Positions 8,820 through 17,846 of a stretch of DNA of 53,690 nt are shown piece by piece. How positions within the stretch are numbered: the first letter of the stretch is position 1; every line of letters begins with the position of its first letter. The notes below the pieces were generated by a model, which saw nothing but the letters and a program-made list of their open reading frames with translations, searched no databases and was not told where the DNA came from. The stretch is from contig CABYDK010000003.1 in NCBI GenBank assembly GCA_902517735.1, positions 1-53,690 of the forward strand, in the 5' to 3' direction. The translations under genes were made by a program, and so were the position numbers. The stretch is from an uncultured Pelagibacteraceae bacterium (lineage in GTDB: Bacteria; Pseudomonadota; Alphaproteobacteria; Pelagibacterales; Pelagibacteraceae).

Positions 8820-9866
8820 TTAGAATCCTGTTAGAGATTTGTTTTCTACATTTTTAATTAACATTACTTTAAATATTTTTCCCATTTGATTGTCGTCTAT
8901 TAATCTTTTAAGTCTATAAAATATATCTGCTTTTTCATTAAAAGTTTTATTTTTGCATATAATTTCTGCTCTTTGATAAATACCTAGATTAGTCAAAAAT
9001 TTCCTTTGGGAAGTATATTTAACATCCAAATTACTAAAATTTTTTACAATTTTATTTATAAAATTAAAATTTATATTGTGAGTAATATCTGATTTGCCAA
9101 TATTTTCTAAAACATTTGAATACTTTTTTTTATGAATAGACTGTAGTGTATTTCTCATTCTCTTTGCAAAATAACCATAATCAATAATTAGTAGTCCACC
9201 TGTATTTTTCCTGATTATTTTTAGAATATTTTTTAAATATTTTAATCCAATTGGCGAGTATTCTATAAAATTTTGTTTGTAAGATATTTTGAAATTAAGT
9301 TTTTTTTCTAAGCTCTTTATAAGAATTTTTCTTTTTACAAAACTTAATTCTTTTTTTTTTGTAATATTAATAAATCTTTCATACCAATTATTTCTATTCT
9401 TTAAAAATTGTTTAACTGGAATTGCATCAAAAAATTCATTTGCTAAAAAAATGTTTGGTAATCTGTTTATCTTTTTTAAACTTTTTACCCATTTAATTTT
9501 TTTAAAATCAATATTAGTTTTTTGTTTTTTAATCAAAAGTGGACTTTTTTCGTGAATTATAATGTTGCAACTTTTTAAAAAAATTGGAAATTTTTTAAAA
9601 CTTTCAATCATAACTTTCATCATTTCTCCATTACCAGCACCTAGTTCAATAAGATTAAATTTTTTTGGAGAACCTAAGCTTTCCCAAAAACTAATCGTCC
9701 AAATTGCTATCATCTCCGAGAAAAGTCTTGAAATATTTGGTGCAGTTATAAAATCACCTTTTTTTCCAAATGGATTTCTTGTCATATAATATCCATTTTT
9801 TTTATCGTAGAGACAATAATTAATAAATTTGTCTAATGGTATTTTATGATTTTTTTTCAATATCAT
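8820..9866 (-). CDS. MidA/NDUFAF7-family SAM-dependent methyltransferase
   Basis: 348 residues of the COG1565 type. The N-terminus has KIPLDKFINYCLYDKKNGYY followed by GDFITAPNISRLFSEMIA, both typical of the family. The SAM-binding motif is NLIELGAGNGEMM (about residues 72-84), and GLLIIDYGYF lies in the second half. The human homologue NDUFAF7 methylates an arginine of complex I subunit NDUFS2; whether the bacterial protein does the same is unproven. It overlaps the 3' end of lgt by 23 bases and is followed by the pgeF-like gene. Confidence 0.9.
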   Translation of the reverse strand: MILKKNHKIPLDKFINYCLYDKKNGYYMTRNPFGKKGDFITAPNISRLFSEMIAIWTISFWESLGSPKKFNLIELGAGNGEMMKVMIESFKKFPIFLKSCNIIIHEKSPLLIKKQKTNIDFKKIKWVKSLKKINRLPNIFLANEFFDAIPVKQFLKNRNNWYERFINITKKKELSFVKRKILIKSLEKKLNFKISYKQNFIEYSPIGLKYLKNILKIIRKNTGGLLIIDYGYFAKRMRNTLQSIHKKKYSNVLENIGKSDITHNINFNFINKIVKNFSNLDVKYTSQRKFLTNLGIYQRAEIICKNKTFNEKADIFYRLKRLIDDNQMGKIFKVMLIKNVENKSLTGF

Positions 9867-10623
9867 TTATTAAATAGAGCAGACTGACACCTAGTAAAAA
9901 AAATACAAAACTTATTAATTGACCTGTTGTTAAGTTCAAAATTAAGTATCCTATTTGTTCGTCAGGAACACGAAAATATTCAACTATAAATCTAAAAGTA
10001 GAATATAAAATTAAAAATAAAGATGACAATTTACCAGGAATTTTAAATTTTTCTTTATTCCAGAAGTATATAAGAATTAAAAATAATATAATACCCTCCA
10101 TAATCGCTTCATATATTTGTGAGGGATGTCGAGACAGATTATCAACTTGAATGAATTTAACTCCCCAAGGCACAGATGTTTCATAACCATATAATTCTGA
10201 ATTAATAAAATTAGCGATCCTACCAAAGAATATTCCAATTGGTGAAACTAAAGCTACAATATCTAAATAGTTAAAAACATTGTCATTTCTTTTTTTCGAA
10301 AATAATATTGTTGCTATGACTATTCCTATAACCGCACCATGGAAAGACATACCTCCTTGCCATATCTTAAAAATTTCAAAAATATTGTTGGAATAATATT
10401 CAAAGTTATAAAATAAAACATATCCTATCCTACCACCTATAATTAACCCTAAAATCATATAAGTAATGTAGTCGTCAAATTTTTCTTTAATATTTTTGTT
10501 AGCAAAATAATTTTTTGCTAGATACCAGCCAATAATTATGCCTAATATATACGATAAAGAATACCATCTTATTTCTAAAGAGAAAATTTCTATAGCAACT
10601 GGGTCAAAATTATTAGTGAACAT
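9844..10623 (-). CDS. lgt: Prolipoprotein diacylglyceryl transferase
   Basis: 259 residues with about seven hydrophobic segments. Lgt transfers diacylglycerol from phosphatidylglycerol to the lipobox cysteine of prolipoproteins at the inner membrane. Key motifs: RWYSLSYILGIIIGW, GGRIGYVLFYN, GGMSFHGAVIG (with the essential His) and the signature GRIANFINSELYG, where Ala replaces the usual Gly of GRxGNFIN. The C-terminal RHPSQIYEA and FRFIVEYFRVPDEQIG are also characteristic. It is the first gene of the minus-strand run and diverges from the UbiK-like gene across 50 bases. Confidence 0.97.
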   Translation of the reverse strand: MFTNNFDPVAIEIFSLEIRWYSLSYILGIIIGWYLAKNYFANKNIKEKFDDYITYMILGLIIGGRIGYVLFYNFEYYSNNIFEIFKIWQGGMSFHGAVIGIVIATILFSKKRNDNVFNYLDIVALVSPIGIFFGRIANFINSELYGYETSVPWGVKFIQVDNLSRHPSQIYEAIMEGIILFLILIYFWNKEKFKIPGKLSSLFLILYSTFRFIVEYFRVPDEQIGYLILNLTTGQLISFVFFLLGVSLLYLINDIEKKS

Positions 10624-10673
10624 TATAAATTATAATAATAAGATATAATTATATTAAGTTATTAAATAAATAT

Positions 10674-10925
10674 ATGAAAAATTCCAAATTTGTCTTTGAT
10701 AAAATTACAAAGCTATTTGAACAAGGCTTAATTTCATCAAGGGACTTAACTAAGGAAATCGTTACTATTTTAAAATCTAAAAGAGACGAAATAGTCTTTA
10801 AGATGAAACTTACAAGTAAAGATGAATTTGAAATATTAACTAAAAGGGTTGAAAATTTAGAAAAGAGGATTGAAAAATTAAACCCCCAAAAAAAAGAGAG
10901 AACTAAACGGGTAAAAAAATCCTAA
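10674..10925 (+). CDS. ubiK: UbiK-like accessory factor (BMFP domain, YqiC family)
   Basis: 83 residues. The N-terminal half is amphipathic helix (KFVFDKITKLFEQGLIS), followed by a coiled coil (RVENLEKRIEKLNP) and a basic tail. This matches the BMFP/DUF526 family, whose E. coli member UbiK is an accessory factor of the aerobic ubiquinone biosynthesis complex. The match is by shape, length and the DEFEILTKRVENLEKRIE heptad segment; the family has few invariant residues. The 3' end overlaps the convergent sensor kinase by 23 bases. Confidence 0.75.
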   Translation: MKNSKFVFDKITKLFEQGLISSRDLTKEIVTILKSKRDEIVFKMKLTSKDEFEILTKRVENLEKRIEKLNPQKKERTKRVKKS

Positions 10926-12231
10926 TTCCAAGCCCACCTAATTGAGATTTCTCTAATTTTATATTTCCACCGTGTGAACGAATTATATCAGATGTTATTG
11001 ATAGACCTAGCCCAACACTAGATTTTGCTTCTGCTCTTCCTTTGTCTATCTTATAAAATGGTTTAAAAACATTTTCATATTCCTTTTCAGAAATTCCAGG
11101 TCCATCATCCTCAATTTTAATGAAAATATTTGTAGATTTTTTTGTGAGCTCTATATTGACTTTTTTTCCATATTTTAAAGCATTATCTATCAAATTGTTA
11201 ATACATCTTTTGATTAAGTTTTTTCTACCATTAAAATAAATTCTATCGGTTGAATTTCTTTTGATATTTTCATTATTATATTTTTTAACGATTTGCTCAA
11301 TTAATTCACTCAAATCAAATAATTCATCTTTTTCAACATATGATGAACTAGTAAATTGTAGATACTCATTTAACATTTTTTCCATTTCATTAATATCTTC
11401 AGATAATTTACTAGAAATATCTTTATCTTTGATAAAAGCCATTTGTAATTTCATTCTTGTTAGTGGGGTTCTTAAATCATGACTAATACCTGATAGCATT
11501 TCTGATCTTTGATTTAAATGTCTCAATATTCTTTTTCTCATCCTATCAAATTCTAGTCCGGCTCGCCTTATTTCTGATGCTCCTGAAGGTTTAAATTCTT
11601 CAATCTCTTCTCCTTTTCCAAATTTTTCTGCAGCTCTTGCTAAAGCAGTTATTGGTCTAGTCTGATTTTTTAAAAAAATTAAAGATATAATAACCATAAT
11701 TAATGCTGGTACAGTAATCCAAAGACCAAATATTCTAGCAGAAGAACTAGTGACTCTATCTTTTGGAATTAAAAATTTAAAATAACCATCTTGATATTTT
11801 ATTCTTAAATCAATTAACTCCTTATAGTTTGTAGAACTAAACCAGTAGCTCCCTGAACCAAATCTTGATTTTAATTCTCTTCTCAATGTTCTATCTAAAG
11901 GACTAAACCATCGTTCATCATATACGTAGTTAAATTCATCGCCTTGAACCAATTCAATATTTAGATCTTGATACATTGAAAAAAGATTAGTGATTTCGTC
12001 TCTGTCATATTCATCATTATTATAAACTTCGATATAAGTTTTAATTTCATTGATTAATGCTCGCGTCATACCTTTATTGGTTTTAATCCAGAGACTATCA
12101 AAAAAAACTATGGTGATTATCAATTGAATTACTATTACAGGCACTGCAACAATTAATAAAGCTCTGTAAAATAGTCTTTTAGGTAGTAAATTTTTTATAA
12201 ATTTATTCAATCCATAAAACATAACCAGCAC
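10903..12231 (-). CDS. Membrane sensor histidine kinase, EnvZ-like
   Basis: About 440 residues: TM1 at about 22-44, a periplasmic sensor segment of ~120 residues, TM2 at about 166-187, HAMP linker (TRPITALARAAEKFGKG), then the dimerisation/phosphoacceptor box ISHDLRTPLTRMK with H251. The ATPase domain shows N-box NNLIDNALKYG, G1 IEDDGPGIS and G2 VGLGLSI. The response regulator gene immediately upstream overlaps it, so the two form a two-component pair. The start is uncertain: ATGs at 12231 and 12222 lie inside the regulator gene, and a TTG at 12213 is also possible. The sensed signal cannot be told. Confidence 0.92.
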   Translation of the reverse strand: MLVMFYGLNKFIKNLLPKRLFYRALLIVAVPVIVIQLIITIVFFDSLWIKTNKGMTRALINEIKTYIEVYNNDEYDRDEITNLFSMYQDLNIELVQGDEFNYVYDERWFSPLDRTLRRELKSRFGSGSYWFSSTNYKELIDLRIKYQDGYFKFLIPKDRVTSSSARIFGLWITVPALIMVIISLIFLKNQTRPITALARAAEKFGKGEEIEEFKPSGASEIRRAGLEFDRMRKRILRHLNQRSEMLSGISHDLRTPLTRMKLQMAFIKDKDISSKLSEDINEMEKMLNEYLQFTSSSYVEKDELFDLSELIEQIVKKYNNENIKRNSTDRIYFNGRKNLIKRCINNLIDNALKYGKKVNIELTKKSTNIFIKIEDDGPGISEKEYENVFKPFYKIDKGRAEAKSSVGLGLSITSDIIRSHGGNIKLEKSQLGGLGIRIFLPV

Positions 12232-12880
12232 CTCTTATTGTTTGTAAAAATTTTGGATTTTTTGGATCTAATTCAATTTTTTTTCTTAGTCTTGTTATAA
12301 TCACATCAATTGATCTTTCTTTATCTAAATCAATTAATTTTCCTATTTCCATTCTGTCAAAAGTTTTTCCGGGATTATTGATCATTTTTTCCAATATAAT
12401 TTTTTCAGTACTATTGATTTTAAACTCTTTTTCATTTTTGAATATTAATTTTTTATTAAGATCTATTTTGATATTTTCAAATTCAATAACTCTTTTTAAA
12501 TCGCTTTTTTTTGTTTTTTCCAAAATATTTTTAATTCTTAAAAGCAATTCTCGGGGTTCAAAAGGTTTAGGTAAATAATCGTCTGCCCCGATTAGTAAAC
12601 CTTCAACTCTTTCATCTGCTTGACCCTTAGCAGTTAACAAAATTACTGGAGTGTCTAAATCTTTTTTATTTTCTTTAATAAATTCTAAACCACTTTTACC
12701 AGGCATCATTATATCTAAAATTATAAGGTCAAATTTTATAATTTTAATTTTTTCATGAGCATCTTCAGCGCTATTAGCCGTTGTAATTAAATATTTATTT
12801 TCATCTAAATATTTTTTAACTAATGACCTAATTCCTTCATCATCATCAACTACCAGTATATGTGCTAAAAAATCATCCAT
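12203..12880 (-). CDS. OmpR/PhoB-type response regulator
   Basis: 225 residues. The receiver domain (1-120) has the acidic pocket VVDDDEG, phosphoacceptor D56 in ILDIMMPG, T83 in LLTAKG and K105 in LPKPF. The C-terminal domain (about 130-225) is the winged-helix DNA-binding type with RSIDVIITRLRKKIE and IRGAGYVLW. It overlaps the upstream MarR gene by 8 bases and the downstream kinase by up to 29, so the three are surely one transcription unit. The MarR plus OmpR arrangement recalls PetP/PetR of Rhodobacter capsulatus, regulators linked to the bc1 genes, but orthology is only inferred. Confidence 0.94.
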   Translation of the reverse strand: MDDFLAHILVVDDDEGIRSLVKKYLDENKYLITTANSAEDAHEKIKIIKFDLIILDIMMPGKSGLEFIKENKKDLDTPVILLTAKGQADERVEGLLIGADDYLPKPFEPRELLLRIKNILEKTKKSDLKRVIEFENIKIDLNKKLIFKNEKEFKINSTEKIILEKMINNPGKTFDRMEIGKLIDLDKERSIDVIITRLRKKIELDPKNPKFLQTIRGAGYVLWIE

Positions 12881-13310
12881 TTATAATTTTATTAAGAACA
12901 TTGTCAAAATTTAATACCTCTTCAGATTTTGAGTTTAGTAAAGCATTATAAATTCTTTTTTTTTGTGTTTGAAATATTTCGTTAAAGATTTTTTTACCTT
13001 TATCATTTAAAAAAACATGCTTAACTCTTGTATCTCGTTCATCTTTTTTGAATTCTACTATTTCAAGTTTTATTAAATCTTTAAGTACTCTATTAAGACT
13101 TTGTTTTGTAACTTTAAGCCTTTTTAGTAATTCAGAAATAGAAATACCTTCATACATTGAAATTAAGTGAATTACTTTGTTATGGGCCAATCCTATTGAA
13201 TGTTTATCCAGAACTTTTTTAGAATCTGAAAAAATTTCCCTATATCCAACAAATAATTTTTCTATCAAGTCTTTTAATTGTTCATCTTTTAAATAAAGAA
13301 GCTCTTTCAT
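12873..13310 (-). CDS. MarR-family transcriptional regulator (PetP-like)
   Basis: 145 residues with a MarR-type winged helix: the helix-turn-helix lies around ISISELLKRLKVTKQSLNRVLKDLI and the wing around KDERDTRVKHVFLNDKGKK. The N-terminal helix (ELLYLKDEQLKDLIEKLF) probably belongs to the dimer interface. It is the first gene of the MarR-OmpR-kinase cassette and is divergent from ilvE, separated by 65 bases that must contain both promoters. Ligand and targets are unknown; autoregulation and control of the downstream pair are likely by analogy. Confidence 0.88.
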   Translation of the reverse strand: MKELLYLKDEQLKDLIEKLFVGYREIFSDSKKVLDKHSIGLAHNKVIHLISMYEGISISELLKRLKVTKQSLNRVLKDLIKLEIVEFKKDERDTRVKHVFLNDKGKKIFNEIFQTQKKRIYNALLNSKSEEVLNFDNVLNKIING

Positions 13311-13375
13311 TTATTGGTAAGTTATATTGACATATTATAGATACAAAGATAATTTTCAGTAATAATTTTTTCATA

Positions 13376-14257
13376 ATGATACCTTACGACAAAAGATCAG
13401 GCAAAATATGGTACAATGGCGAGTTAGTTGACTGGTCGGATGTAAAATTACATGTTTTAAGTCATGGACTGCATTACGCGAGCTGTGTTTTTGAAGGCGA
13501 GCGAGTATATGATGGGTCAATATTTAAATTAGAAGAACATACATCAAGATTATTTCATTCAGCAAAAAGGATGGGTTTTGAAATACCATACAGCGAACAA
13601 GAAATTAATTCTGCGTCTAATAAGATAATCGCCACTCAGAAGGTTGAGAATGGATACGTAAGACCAGTTGTTTGGAGAGGAAGTGAAATGATGGCAATAT
13701 CTGCCCAACAAACAAAAATTCATGTAGCAATCGCAACCTGGGAATGGGGATCTTATTTTGATCCTAAGCTTAAAATAGAGGGTATTAAATTAAATATCTC
13801 AAGTTGGCGAAGACCAGCTCCTGACACTATACCCTGGGATACAAAAGCATCTGGACTTTATATGATTTGTACTCTTTCAAAACATGAGGCTGAAAAACAA
13901 GGTTACTCAGACTCACTTATGTTAGATCACCAAGGAAATGTAGCTGAAGCAACTGGAGCAAATATCTTTTTCAAAGATAAAAATGGTGAGTTACATACTC
14001 CTGTACCAGATTCTTTTTTAGATGGAATCACAAGAAGAACAGTCATTGAAATTGCAAAATCTAAAAACATAAAAGTTCATGAAAGAAAAATTAAACCTGA
14101 AGAATTAAAAAATTTTAAAGGATGCTTTTTAACGGGAACAGCAGCTGAAGTGACCCCAGTTTCATGTATTGCTGAAAATCAATTTAAAGTTTGTGAAATG
14201 ATAATTGATCTGAACAAAAGTTATCAAATTTTAGTTAAAAAGAAAAAAGCAGCTTAA
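13376..14257 (+). CDS. ilvE: Branched-chain amino acid aminotransferase
   Basis: 293 residues of fold-type IV PLP enzymes. The N-terminus IWYNGELVDWSDVKLHVLSHGLHYASCVFEGER is characteristic (cited as HGLHYASCVFEG). The PLP lysine is K157 in PWDTKASGLY, and the EATGANIF motif (E191) plus the C-terminal FLTGTAAEVTPV bind the cofactor phosphate. It interconverts Leu/Ile/Val with their 2-oxo acids using glutamate/2-oxoglutarate. A D-amino-acid aminotransferase or ADC lyase is less likely given the length and IlvE-type N-terminus. The stop overlaps the pgsA stop by 4 bases. Confidence 0.95.
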   Translation: MIPYDKRSGKIWYNGELVDWSDVKLHVLSHGLHYASCVFEGERVYDGSIFKLEEHTSRLFHSAKRMGFEIPYSEQEINSASNKIIATQKVENGYVRPVVWRGSEMMAISAQQTKIHVAIATWEWGSYFDPKLKIEGIKLNISSWRRPAPDTIPWDTKASGLYMICTLSKHEAEKQGYSDSLMLDHQGNVAEATGANIFFKDKNGELHTPVPDSFLDGITRRTVIEIAKSKNIKVHERKIKPEELKNFKGCFLTGTAAEVTPVSCIAENQFKVCEMIIDLNKSYQILVKKKKAA

Positions 14258-14838
14258 TCTTTACTATCCTCAGAAATTGCATGATCTATTCCTTTACGCA
14301 TATAATCATAACCTGTAAAAAGAGTTAATGCTGCTGAAAGCCATAAAAGTATTATCCCAATTGTCTGTGCATTATAGTCTTGAAAATTAATAACCTTATT
14401 TCCCGTATCTCCCGAAAGTAAAAGTCCAATCGAAACCATTTGTAATACAGTTTTTAATTTAGCAAGATTTGATACTGGAAGTTTTATTTTTCCTTTTGCT
14501 AAAAACTCTCTTAAACCAGAAATTAATATTTCTCTTGTTAAAATAATTATTGCAGCTATTACTTCATAGTTACGAATTGTTCCATCCATCACTAATAATA
14601 TAAGTGCGGTAGCGACAATAATTTTATCTGCAATTGGATCTAATAATTCACCTAGTTTAGATTCTTCACCAAGTAATCTTGCTAACATTCCATCTAGAAA
14701 ATCTGTGAAGGATGCAACAATAAATAATATTAAAGCTGTTAAATCTCCATAAAAACCTGGCAGGTAAAAAGCTAGAACAAAAAAAGGAACAATTAAGATA
14801 CGTCCCACAGTTAAAATATTTGGTATCTTTCTGAGCAT
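14254..14838 (-). CDS. pgsA: CDP-diacylglycerol-glycerol-3-phosphate 3-phosphatidyltransferase
   Basis: 194 residues, membrane protein with several hydrophobic helices. The CDP-alcohol phosphotransferase motif D-G-x2-A-R-x8-G-x3-D-x3-D is complete in DGMLARLLGEESKLGELLDP IAD (about residues 47-70; written here with a break). It makes phosphatidylglycerophosphate, the committed step to phosphatidylglycerol. The N-terminus IPNILTVGRILIVPFF is typical of PgsA. It lies 8 bases downstream of uvrC, a classic proteobacterial pairing. Confidence 0.96.
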   Translation of the reverse strand: MLRKIPNILTVGRILIVPFFVLAFYLPGFYGDLTALILFIVASFTDFLDGMLARLLGEESKLGELLDPIADKIIVATALILLVMDGTIRNYEVIAAIIILTREILISGLREFLAKGKIKLPVSNLAKLKTVLQMVSIGLLLSGDTGNKVINFQDYNAQTIGIILLWLSAALTLFTGYDYMRKGIDHAISEDSKD

Positions 14839-14846
14839 AATTATTT

Positions 14847-16682
14847 TTATTCGTGAAAGAAATTATATATCTTTTTTGCAACTTTTTCCTCAACACCTTC
14901 AACTGATTTTATTTCATCAATACTAGCTGATTCAACAGCTCTAGCTGACCCAAAATGATTTAATAAAGCTCTTTTTCTTATGGATCCAATACCATCAATT
15001 TGATCAAGTAAAGATTTACTAATTCCTTTTTTTCTTTTAGCTCTGTGAGCACTTATTGCAAAACGGTGAGATTCATCCCTAATTCTTTGAAGAAAAAACA
15101 GTGTAGGATCATTTTTAGAAAATTTAAACTCTTTTCCATTATGATAAAAAGATTCATTTCCACTGTTTCTAAATTTACCCTTAGCTATAGCAATAATTGG
15201 TATGTCATGTAATCCCAACTCATTCAATGTTTCTCTTGCAACAGAATATTGTCCCTTTCCTCCATCTATCAATACTAAATCAGGAAAAGTAAGATAGTTA
15301 TCTTTTTCTTGCACTGCTCTTTTAAATCTTCGATTCAATACTTCTCTCATCATCCCGTAATCATCTTGTTCATTTTTTTTGATTTTAATATTAAATTTTC
15401 TATATCTTTTTTTAATGAAACCTTCATCACTATAAGTAATTAAAGCACCAACGCTATTTGTTCCCTGGATATGACTATTATCGTAAACTTCTATAAGATT
15501 AATACCATTTTCTAAATTAAATTTTTTTGTTAACGCATCAAATAAATCTTTATTATTCTGACTTTCATAAAGTTTTCTATTTAAGCTATCTTTTGCATTT
15601 TTTATTGCTTGGTTAATTACTTTCAACTCAGAACCTTTTTTAGCTACTGAAATATTAATTTGTTTTTCTTCTTTTTTTGAAAGAGTTTTTTCAATTAATA
15701 ATTTTTCTTTTATTTCATGAGATAAAATTATTAAAGAAGGCACACTTTTATTTTCATAAAATTGTGAAATGAAAGAATTTATTACATCATTTAATTTTTC
15801 ATCAGGATCGTGTTTAGGGAAAAAAGCCTGATTACCCCAATTTTGTTTTGATCGATAAAAAAAAACTTGAATACAGGTTTTTCCAGATTCTTTGTATCCA
15901 CCAATTACGTCTGCCTCAATTAAATTTGCTTCATTTATTCTTTGAGAAGATTGAATAATATTTAAAGATTTTATTCTGTCTCTCAAGATTACTGCTTTTT
16001 CAAAATCAAGATCATCACTAGCTTTTTCCATCTGATCTGAAAGACTTTTTTGAATTTTTCTTGATTTTCCTGAAACGAACTCTATCGCATCATCAACAGT
16101 TTTCTTATAGTCCTCTTTTTCGACATATCCAACGCAAGGTCCAGAACACCTTTTGATTTGATAAAGGATGCATGGGCGTTCTCGATTTTTGAAAACTGTA
16201 TCATCACATACTCTTAAATGGAAAATTTTTTGTATCATTTTAATAGTCCAATTTGCTGAACCAGCAGATGCAAATGGACCAAAATAAAAACCTTCCTTAG
16301 TTTTTTTTCCTCTGTGTCTTCTTATCTGAGGCCAGACATCTTTATTGCCAATAAATATAAAAGGAAAAGATTTATCATCTCTAAGTAAAATATTAAATGT
16401 AGGTTTGTGCTTTTTAATTAGGTTGGCCTCAAGCAGTAAAGCCTCACTTTCATTTGAGGTAGTTGTAATCTCAAGTTTTTTTGTTTGAGATAACATTCTC
16501 TCTGTTCTTATAATATGGTTTTTTTCTGCAATATAACTCTTAAGTCTATTAGGCAAATTTTTTGCTTTACCAACATAAAGAATTTCTTCTTTATCGTTAA
16601 GCATGCGGTAAACACCAGGTAGTTTTGGTATTAATGGTAGTTCTTTCTTAATTACTTCTTTTCCAATTTCAGAACTTATCAT
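14847..16682 (-). CDS. uvrC: UvrABC system protein C (excinuclease subunit)
   Basis: 611 residues from the ATG at 16682. Domains in order: GIY-YIG nuclease ([22 protein letters not shown]) for the 3' incision; a cysteine-rich region with [25 protein letters not shown]; a UVR domain that binds UvrB ([16 protein letters not shown]); an RNase H-like endonuclease domain with [11 protein letters not shown] and VLIDGGKGQ for the 5' incision; and C-terminal helix-hairpin-helix motifs ([18 protein letters not shown]). I preferred this start because it overlaps folB by only 14 bases and has a weak AAGAAG upstream; an ATG at 16712 would add 10 residues. Confidence 0.97.
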   Translation of the reverse strand: MISSEIGKEVIKKELPLIPKLPGVYRMLNDKEEILYVGKAKNLPNRLKSYIAEKNHIIRTERMLSQTKKLEITTTSNESEALLLEANLIKKHKPTFNILLRDDKSFPFIFIGNKDVWPQIRRHRGKKTKEGFYFGPFASAGSANWTIKMIQKIFHLRVCDDTVFKNRERPCILYQIKRCSGPCVGYVEKEDYKKTVDDAIEFVSGKSRKIQKSLSDQMEKASDDLDFEKAVILRDRIKSLNIIQSSQRINEANLIEADVIGGYKESGKTCIQVFFYRSKQNWGNQAFFPKHDPDEKLNDVINSFISQFYENKSVPSLIILSHEIKEKLLIEKTLSKKEEKQINISVAKKGSELKVINQAIKNAKDSLNRKLYESQNNKDLFDALTKKFNLENGINLIEVYDNSHIQGTNSVGALITYSDEGFIKKRYRKFNIKIKKNEQDDYGMMREVLNRRFKRAVQEKDNYLTFPDLVLIDGGKGQYSVARETLNELGLHDIPIIAIAKGKFRNSGNESFYHNGKEFKFSKNDPTLFFLQRIRDESHRFAISAHRAKRKKGISKSLLDQIDGIGSIRKRALLNHFGSARAVESASIDEIKSVEGVEEKVAKKIYNFFHE

Positions 16683-17094
16683 GACTTCTTTTTTTGGTAA
16701 TTTGAATACCAACAGATGAGCATTGTTTTAAAATTTCTAATTTTTCGATTTTGAGCATTATTTTTGCAATCCTTTTATCCTTAAATAATTCATCAAAAAC
16801 AGACTCTGCAAGGGTTTCTAAAAAATTATAATGTTTCTTTTTTACTAATTTTGTTATTAATTTGACAATTGTGCTGTAGTTGACAATAGATTTAATATCT
16901 TTGTCATTTGAAGGTTTTTTGTCTTGATAGTCAATTTCAAGGCTAAACTTAACTTTTTGAGATCTTTCTTTTTCAAAATCGTAATATCCAAGTTTTAAAT
17001 CTAAAATTAATTCATTGATAAGTATCTTTTTCTCATAATTAAATAAGTTTTTGGACTTATCAATTTTAACAACTTTAAGATTACTTTTTTTCAT
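16669..17094 (-). CDS. folB: Dihydroneopterin aldolase (FolB family)
   Basis: 141 residues; the FolB core follows a ~25-residue N-terminal extension. Landmarks: [19 protein letters not shown] (with the Glu near 41-43 that sits in the active site), VNYSTI (Y73), FLETLAESV (E93) and a lysine near 115-118. FolB splits dihydroneopterin to 6-hydroxymethyl-dihydropterin in folate synthesis; some members also epimerise. The usual KP step after the final strand is replaced by IEKLEI. It overlaps the upstream SDR gene by 4 bases and uvrC by 14. Confidence 0.85.
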   Translation of the reverse strand: MKKSNLKVVKIDKSKNLFNYEKKILINELILDLKLGYYDFEKERSQKVKFSLEIDYQDKKPSNDKDIKSIVNYSTIVKLITKLVKKKHYNFLETLAESVFDELFKDKRIAKIMLKIEKLEILKQCSSVGIQITKKRSHDKF

Positions 17095-17846
17095 TCTTTC
17101 CCTTTTATAATATCTGGAGTTTGCCAGTTTAAACTTTGACCGCTATCTATTGCCAAAATTTGACCAGTAATAGAGCTGTTTTTAATAAAAAAGTCAACTG
17201 CATCACAAATTTCTTTCACATCAACTTGTCTTTTGAGGGGTGTTGCCATGTATTGTCTTTTAAAATGTTTCATACTTTGTCTCTTATTTTTAATTGTTGG
17301 TCCTGGAGCTATGCCATTAACCCTTATATTTGGTGAGAAGCTCATGGCGCTGGTTTTTGTTAAAGTGTATAAGCCGGTTTTACTTATTGTGTATGAAAAA
17401 AAAAATGGAGTGAGTTTAAATACTCGTTGATCAATTATGTTAATAATATTGTTATTTTTTCCTCTGATATTTTTTGAGAATTCTTTTGATAAAATAGCAG
17501 GAGCTTTAAGATTTGTTGAAATGTGATTTTCCCAACTTTTAGAACTAAAGTTTTCTAATCTATCATTTTCAAATAAAGATGCATTGTTAATTAGACAATC
17601 AAAATATTTTAATTTTGATTTAGCAAACTTTATAATTTTCATAATATCTTTTTCTTTACTAAGATTTCCTTTTACTAAATAAATTTTAGACCCATAATTT
17701 TGAAGGTTCTTTTTTAAATTTTCAGCTTTTGCTTTTGATTTATTATAATGAATTATAATTTGTTTATTTGGTCCTGATAATTTTTCAGCTATTGCAGCAC
17801 CTATTCTAGTTGCTCCACCAGTGATTATTATCCTCTGTGCTTCCAT
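17091..17846 (-). CDS. Pteridine-reductase-like short-chain dehydrogenase (FolM/PTR1 type)
   Basis: 251-residue SDR. The cofactor motif is TGGATRIG (residues 9-16), fitting the TGxxxRxG pattern of pteridine reductases, not the usual TGxxxGxG; the Arg favours NADPH. The catalytic set is D139, Y152, K156. The Asp in place of the usual Ser, 13 residues before Tyr, matches trypanosomatid PTR1 (Asp181/Tyr194/Lys198). NNAS at 87-90 is also present. It overlaps folB by 4 bases and uvrB by 19. Reduction of dihydropterin or dihydrofolate is inferred from these residues and the folB neighbour; the substrate is not proven. Confidence 0.82.
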   Translation of the reverse strand: MEAQRIIITGGATRIGAAIAEKLSGPNKQIIIHYNKSKAKAENLKKNLQNYGSKIYLVKGNLSKEKDIMKIIKFAKSKLKYFDCLINNASLFENDRLENFSSKSWENHISTNLKAPAILSKEFSKNIRGKNNNIINIIDQRVFKLTPFFFSYTISKTGLYTLTKTSAMSFSPNIRVNGIAPGPTIKNKRQSMKHFKRQYMATPLKRQVDVKEICDAVDFFIKNSSITGQILAIDSGQSLNWQTPDIIKGKE

